From: Pterobdella sp. o SKG-2022
Lineage: Eukaryota; Annelida; Clitellata; Hirudinida; Piscicolidae
Reading direction: 5' to 3'
Assembly: GCA_964035795.1 (NCBI GenBank)
Contig: OZ038321.1
Location: forward strand, 9,514,294 to 9,578,293
DNA: 64,000 bases
The position numbers and the translations under genes are program-made. Positions 59,329 to 64,000 of this stretch are shown piece by piece. The notes under the pieces are model-generated. The model was given only the letters and a program-made list of their open reading frames with translations, was not told the origin of the DNA and did not search any database. Each line of letters starts with the position of its first letter. Position 1 is the first letter of the stretch.

Positions 59329-59340
59329 ACTGAAATAATT
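59329..59340. repeat. SINE target-site duplication (left)
   Basis: ACTGAAATAATT, identical to 59521-59532. Confidence 0.92.
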
Positions 59341-59520
59341 TTTTTTTTTAGATCGACTTTTAGTCGCCCCATATTGGGGTTTCGTGAACTCAACAGATGA
59401 TTCAATGGGTGCTACTCCTTGTATGTATAATTGTCGGCCCGCGCGGGATTGAACCCGGTTACTTTAGATAACTAGTCTAACGCTCCACCAGTTGAGCTAT
59501 GCGGACCGACAATAATACCG
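59341..59520 (-). mobile_element. tRNA-derived SINE
   Basis: On the minus strand: a tRNA-like head (59510-59433) with A-box-like TAGCTCAACTGGTGGAGCG, anticodon arm TTAGA-CTAGTTA-TCTAA and B-box GGTTCAATCCC, then a unique body ending in GGGGCGACTAAAAGTCGATC and a run of A. It is flanked by a perfect 12-bp duplication, ACTGAAATAATT, at 59329-59340 and 59521-59532. This is the classic layout of a SINE moved by LINE machinery. Confidence 0.9.
59433..59510 (-). other. tRNA-Thr(AGT)-like head of the SINE (internal Pol III promoter)
   Basis: The head folds with an acceptor stem (GGTCCGC with GCGGGCC), D arm GCTC/GAGC and an anticodon loop CTAGTTA, giving AGT. The T stem does not pair fully at the right spacing, so I call it tRNA-like rather than a working tRNA gene. 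A and B boxes are both recognisable. Confidence 0.7.
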
Positions 59521-59532
59521 ACTGAAATAATT
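59521..59532. repeat. SINE target-site duplication (right)
   Basis: ACTGAAATAATT, identical to 59329-59340. Confidence 0.92.
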
Positions 59533-60154
59533 AGTTAAAAATAAATATTAAAAATCTTTTAATACAAAAACCTGTGGAAGTTTTTGAAATTCAAATAATG
59601 AGATAATTTTTTAAATTGAAAAAATAGAAAAATTTAAGTTTAATTAATTCATTTTCTTGACCTTCATGTATTTGAAGAACATAACCTATTTAATATCAGA
59701 CTGTTTTTGTGTGTTCTTTGCTAATAAAAAACTTGTCCTAGAAACCTAGCCTGATAGTTGACTAATAAAACAATCCGTTTGGGGATCTCATAAAATGATT
59801 ATTTAAAGAAGTTGATATAAAAAAATGTGATATTGAATGAAATGAAACTCTGCAACATCAAACCTAGCTTCCATAAGTAATAAGCATTCAAACCTTATAG
59901 AGGAATGAATGCCATGATATAAAAGATTATTTTGTCCCAGTATATTGCTTCTATTTACCAAACGATTTTGCAACTTAATTTACCTTTAGTCTCTTTTTCC
60001 TTTTTCTAAGGCACTGTTCCACAGTATTTTTTCGCTACATTAAATTTGTATAAAGCGCTTTGAACTGAGTAAAAACGCTTTATAAAAACCACATTACATT
60101 TTTAAAACTTTAAAAACTTCTGAAACTATTTTGCTCTTCCATTTAACCTCAAAC
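59533..60154. other. AT-rich noncoding DNA
   Basis: No exon or repeat recognised between the SINE and the LINE 3' end. Confidence 0.45.
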
Positions 60155-60403
60155 CTCATCATCATCATCATCGTTTTTTGTCCGTTTCCATGCTAGCATG
60201 GGTTGGACGGGGTTTCATATGGCTCTTCTCCACATTCTTTGGTCTTGGGTAAGTTCAGATTTGAGTTTTAATTTTCTAAGATTATTGCTCACTATTGGGA
60301 CCATGTTTTTCTTGGTCTATCTTGTTCTCGCTTACCCTCTACGTCAACATGCCTGCAAGCACTTGCTAGGTTACCAACATCCATCCTCGTTACATGCCAA
60401 AAC

Positions 60404-60414
60404 CATCTCAGTCT
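60404..60414. repeat. PLE target-site duplication (left)
   Basis: CATCTCAGTCT, identical to 62842-62852. Joining the LINE across the PLE restores a continuous RRNRLRWFWHV frame. Confidence 0.88.
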
Positions 60415-61614
60415 GATTAACTAAACTAGCCTATTAACAAAAAACGATTTTATCAAACACTTTTATTAATCAAATAATAACGCAAAGCTTTTCGTGAGTT
60501 GAACTCAAATCAACTCAAAACCAATTACAAGAAAATTACGAAACTTCGATTTTTGACAGCTTAACCGTCTTTTAATGATGAAGTGGACTTCAATAAGAAA
60601 TCAAACAGAGCGCAGTTGAGTACAAAACTTTACGATATCAAGAAATTGAGATCTCAACCCAAAACCAATTCTAACATGATATATGAGAATTATAACGTTC
60701 CAGTTCTCAACATTCCATCTTTTCCTAACTTAGATACCTCGTGTTTGAAATACGGTTTAAACCACTGCTTCATCAATAAACACAGATCAGTGAAAAAAGA
60801 ATTGGCGATAGAACTGGAAGCAGCAGCGGACCGAATAAATTATGTGGTTCCAGTCCATGAACTGCTAAGAAAAATGACGTGCATTCTTTCATCAAATGTC
60901 TTACATGCCAAGGACGATACTTTCAATACATCCAAGGCACTCAGAAATAACAGAGATCACGATATTGGCGAGGGACAAAGACTCGACAGTGATCATCATG
61001 AACAAAAAGGACTAAGTTAATAAGGTTCAAGGCATGATAGACGAGGGTATATTGTCAGGTAAATATACCACCTCTGTTGACACTATCATTAAAGAGCTGA
61101 AGTCCTTTCTATCCTTTCTCACAATCATTTTAAGAACCAACCAGATTATGAAGCAATGCGTCCGTCATTCAACCAACCGGGAAGGTTCTTTTCTACAGCC
61201 AAAACACACAAAGCGGCCTCTTTCCATGAAATCACCCCTGAAAGTTTGAAATTGAGGCCTATTATTGATCAGACCAACACTTTTTATTATAATGCGGGTA
61301 AGGTGTTGGCTAGTTACAACCATTAGGGGAAAATAAGTATACTCTGCCTAACACTAAGTTGTTTCCGAAAATCCTAAGTAACATCCCGCCCAGATCTCCA
61401 GACGAGGAAGATGTCAGCTACGATGTTAAATCGCTCTTCACAAATGTGCCTATTGACAAAACCATTGATTACATCTGTAAGCAGATCTATGTTAACAAGA
61501 AACTAGCCCCTATGTGCAGCAAAGCAATTTTTTTTAAATTGCTGAAAAAAAGTCGCTACAAAGAGTATCTTTTCAACCAACGGACACCTATACAAGCAAA
61601 TAGATGGTGTCGCA

Positions 61615-62583
61615 ATGAGAGGTCCTTTGTCAGTGGTCTTCTTTGGGTGTTTTCTAAATATCATGGGAAAGCAGTTAGTAACACCGGCCTCACCAATCTT
61701 TTACATTAGATATGTGGATGACACATTCATCCGCAGAAAGAAAAATGAAGAAAACAAACTTTTCGAGTCTTTGAATGCGTTTCATCCCAACATCAAACTG
61801 ACGATTGAAGAAAACCCCTCCAAGTTGCTGGATACATTACTGCTAAACAACAAGGATGGTTCCTATAGCTTTCAGGTCGTAAATAAGTCCAGTAAGCTTT
61901 CTTTTCATTGCTCATCACAGGTACCGCTTCAGTACAAGCGGAGTGTCATTATGGGTGTGTTGCACAGAGCAAAGGCTAATTTCGACTTTGAAATTAATAG
62001 AATTAAGTTGAAGTTCTTCTGTGCTGGCTACCCCCTTAGATTCATGATGTATCAGTTTAACAAGTTCTCAGTGCCTGAAGAGGAGCTTCTGATCATATCA
62101 AGATTTTTTGAGGAAAGATCAAATGTACATATTAAAATCCCTTTTTGCCCAAAAAATGAAAGCGTGATCAGAAAACTCTTAGATAAAGTGGAGTCATTTA
62201 AGAGCCACAGCATCAAGATTTCATATTCGTGGCTCACCACTAAAATTCGCACCCTCTTCCCGATAAAGGATAAACTGACACATCATCATCATGTCATCTA
62301 TAAAGTGGAATGCTCTTGCAAGAGTACGTATGTTGGTGAAACTCTGAGAAACTCCAATATTAGATGGGCGGAGCACGAATCGGATAAAGGTAGTTTTGAA
62401 CCCGCCAAGCATCCAATTGAGAATCCTACCCATAGGTTCACATGGAGCATCTTGGACAGAGCCCCCACCAATGTAAGGAAGAGGAAGATCTTAGAAGCGT
62501 ACCACATCAAAGCACAGCGACCCACGTTAAATGATCAATTGGACATTAAGTCACTAATTTTGTTTCGCTTTGGCATCACCTAA
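61615..62583 (+). pseudogene. PLE RT C-terminal part plus GIY-YIG endonuclease
   Basis: Longest intact frame of the PLE, 322 codons. In order: the FFGCFLNIMGKQL segment, RT motif C (RYVDDTF), a region ending SYSWLTTKIRTLFPIKDK, a CSC pair with upstream histidines, the GIY-YIG core (STYVGETLRNSNIRWAEHE), PAKHPIENPTHRFTW and KRKILEAYHIKAQRP. PLE enzymes copy their RNA at breaks or telomere-like ends, with the GIY-YIG domain cutting target DNA. The frame entering motif A is offset (61359-61709), so the ORF is broken upstream. Confidence 0.88.
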
Positions 62584-62763
62584 CCGCTGGGTATTTTTTA
62601 AGCTTGGTTACTTCTCCTTTCATGCTGTTATCTCACCTTGTAATTAACAATAATTTTATTTTCCATTTTAATAATTGAGATTTGCATTTTCATTATTCAT
62701 GTTGAAAGTTAGTTATTATTTGATGATGTTACCATGGCAGCTAGCAACGTCTTTAAGTTTGTA

Positions 62764-62806
62764 TACTTGATAATGTGAGTTTAACTTACGAAAAGCTTCG
62801 TGTTAT
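62764..62806 (+). ncRNA. Hammerhead-like motif at the PLE end
   Basis: ACTTGATAATGTGAGTTTAA followed by CTTACGAAAAGCTTCGTG: a TGATAA box, a short stem and GAAA, the order found in hammerhead ribozymes reported in the terminal repeats of Penelope-like elements. The best related copy (10752) has a perfect GTAAG/CTTAC stem. The box is TGATAA instead of TGAnGA, so activity is doubtful. Confidence 0.4.
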
Positions 62807-62841
62807 TATTCAGTTAATAAAAGTTTGATAAAATCGTTTTT

Positions 62842-62852
62842 CATCTCAGTCT
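62842..62852. repeat. PLE target-site duplication (right)
   Basis: CATCTCAGTCT, identical to 60404-60414. Confidence 0.88.
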
Positions 62853-64000
62853 ATTTCTGCGTAGCACCTTAGTGATGTCTGGAATTCCCAGTCTGTCCCA
62901 TAATTCATCAAATGAGCTGCCATCCTTTAAGCTTACATTGCACATCCACCTGATCATCAGCTTATCAGCTCTGGAAATTCTAGTAATATCTTCCACCTTA
63001 AGAGACCAGGTCTCACTACCATAAACCATAACACTTCTGACGCAAGCAGCATATAAACGCCTTTTTGTTTTAAGCGAAATGATCCGACTGGCTAACAGTG
63101 GTAACAGTACCCTAAAACTCTTCCAACCAGACCTTACACGGACAATAGTACTAGCTTCAGCTCCACCACCAGCTCTAATCATATCCCATAGAGAACAAAA
63201 TTGGTTAATCATTTCATATTTATTTCCATCAAGTTTAACGGCCTTATAATTAACATCACTAACTTGAAGATATAAACACGCCTTACAATTGAAGTTTATG
63301 GTAGAAGCCAATTTGCTTTTTAGGCCGCTACAGCGTTTGTGAAACCAGTGGTTACATAGAGTGCAAAGTATAGGGCTGACTCCACAAGTGTGTTTTCCAG
63401 ACTGGAAACTTGGACCTGACCATGAACTTAGTTTTTTTCCTGTTCATTCTAAGACCCTTGCTTTCAATACTGTTTTTCCAAGCACAGTAACTATCCTCCA
63501 ACTCTTTTAGGATTTCAGCAATTATCACTAAATCATCAGCATACAGCAATTACCACACGAACCTATTTCTGCAATCTCTGGATAGCGCTTCTAGAACAAT
63601 AATGAAGACTCAGTACAGAACCTGGGTGGATTGCAACTTTCACACTGAACTTTTTACCCAGCACATTTATTCTGGCTCACCTCTTGATACCTGAGTTCAT
63701 AGCCATGACCATCCTTACTAACCACTCCATCACCCCAAGCTTCTTTAAAGACCATCTAACAACCTTTCTTGGAACTCTATCGAAGGCTTTTTCTAGGTGA
63801 ACAAAGGCAAAGTACAGTTTTTTCTTATTTCCAAAACACCTTTTTTGCAACTGTCGAGCTATGAAAATAACATCAATGGTACCTCTGGCATGAATCTGAA
63901 CTGCATTTAGTCGATACTTACCTGACCTTTAATTTCTTCCTCAATAACCTTTTTGAAGACCTTCATCAAATGCTCCAAGAGTTTCAAATCTCTAAAATTC

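Larger units (their letters stand above)
60415..62841 (+). mobile_element. Penelope-like element (PLE) with inverted ends
   Basis: A 2.4-kb retroelement inserted into a LINE, flanked by CATCTCAGTCT at 60404-60414 and 62842-62852. Coding pieces: N-terminal part (60583-61020), linker (61034-61249), RT (DVKSLFTNVPIDKTIDYI near 61425; YIRYVDDTFIRRKK near 61710) and a C-terminal GIY-YIG endonuclease (CSCKSTYVGETLRN near 62310). Several frameshifts and stops before 61615 make it inactive. The outermost bases form inverted copies: the left arm (60431-60510) is the reverse complement of the right arm (62777-62841), both containing the CGAAAAGCTT and ATAAAATCGTTTTT blocks. Confidence 0.92.
60155..64000 (-). 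mobile_element. APE-RT LINE split by a PLE; runs off the right edge
   Basis: Minus strand from the right edge: RT with [12 protein letters not shown] (near 63780) and MLYADDLVIIAEILKEL (63549), a CxxC...HKRC finger (near 63340), YGSETWSLKVEDI and WDRLGIPDITKVLRRNRLR (62841-63311). The frame resumes beyond the PLE with RLRWFWHVTRMDV and NLASACRHVDVEGKR (60415-60290) and stops. The 3' part contains CCGTCCAACCCATGCTAGC and ends in an ATG-type microsatellite at 60155-60172. A stop lies just before QFRFMP, so it is decayed. It is related to the LINE-A family but a different subfamily. Confidence 0.88.

Noticed and set aside
59433..59510. A functional tRNA-Thr gene
   Set aside because: The T stem is imperfect at the correct spacing, and the sequence is joined to a body, A tail and target duplications, so it is a SINE head.

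Overview
This is a strongly AT-rich piece of nuclear DNA from an invertebrate-type animal. It has small GT-AG exons in long, transposon-filled introns, many non-LTR retrotransposons, a Penelope-like element (PLE), a tRNA-derived SINE, MITE-like palindromes and long simple repeats. I cannot name the species. The 3' end of one LINE carries the GCTAGCATGGGTTGGACG-type motif that I recall from repeats of cephalopods and other marine invertebrates, but that is only a hint.

Genes. (1) Bases 1-21283, plus strand: the C-terminal half of a glycogen debranching enzyme gene (AGL), 19 exons with matching intron phases giving 838 residues and a stop. Its N-terminal half lies left of the window. (2) Bases 41921-49186, minus strand: four phase-matched exons of an ER hairpin protein of the REEP1-4 group. 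Two further phase-compatible candidate exons (37430-37483 and a terminal one at 34552-34671) may belong to it, and the first coding exon was not found. (3) Bases 58015-59235, minus strand: the last two exons of a gene I do not recognise (coiled-coil start, polar linker, compact C-terminal end). (4) A weaker pair of phase-matched candidate exons, minus strand, at 25396-25451 and from 25676 upward.

Mobile DNA. Two copies of one APE-RT LINE family, here called LINE-A (408-3720 and 54803-57985); an internally deleted CR1-like element in an AGL intron (8612-10235); a LINE tail with C2H2-type fingers between two CA arrays (27717-28375); a Jockey/CR1-like RT flanked by an inverted repeat (30500-31700); LINE fragments at 32000-33760, 47560-47800 and 48200-48475; a CR1/L2-like LINE of about 3.6 kb (49681-53345) split by a 436-bp palindromic MITE; and a LINE (60155 to beyond 64000) split by a 2.4-kb PLE with an 11-bp target duplication and inverted ends. 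A SINE with a tRNA-like head and a perfect 12-bp target duplication lies at 59341-59520. Recurrent small families include a MITE family with a shared core, a roughly 320-bp dispersed repeat in three copies, and palindromes matching the PLE ends.

Tandem repeats. A 19-bp minisatellite with a 7-unit higher-order repeat (22624-23380), two CA arrays, a TAG array, a TTTA array with a roughly 67-bp higher-order unit (46328-47073) and an ATT array.

Most open frames here are inside repeats or are chance. The three genes have unrelated functions and do not form a pathway; the dominant feature of the window is repeated nested insertion into introns and into older transposons.
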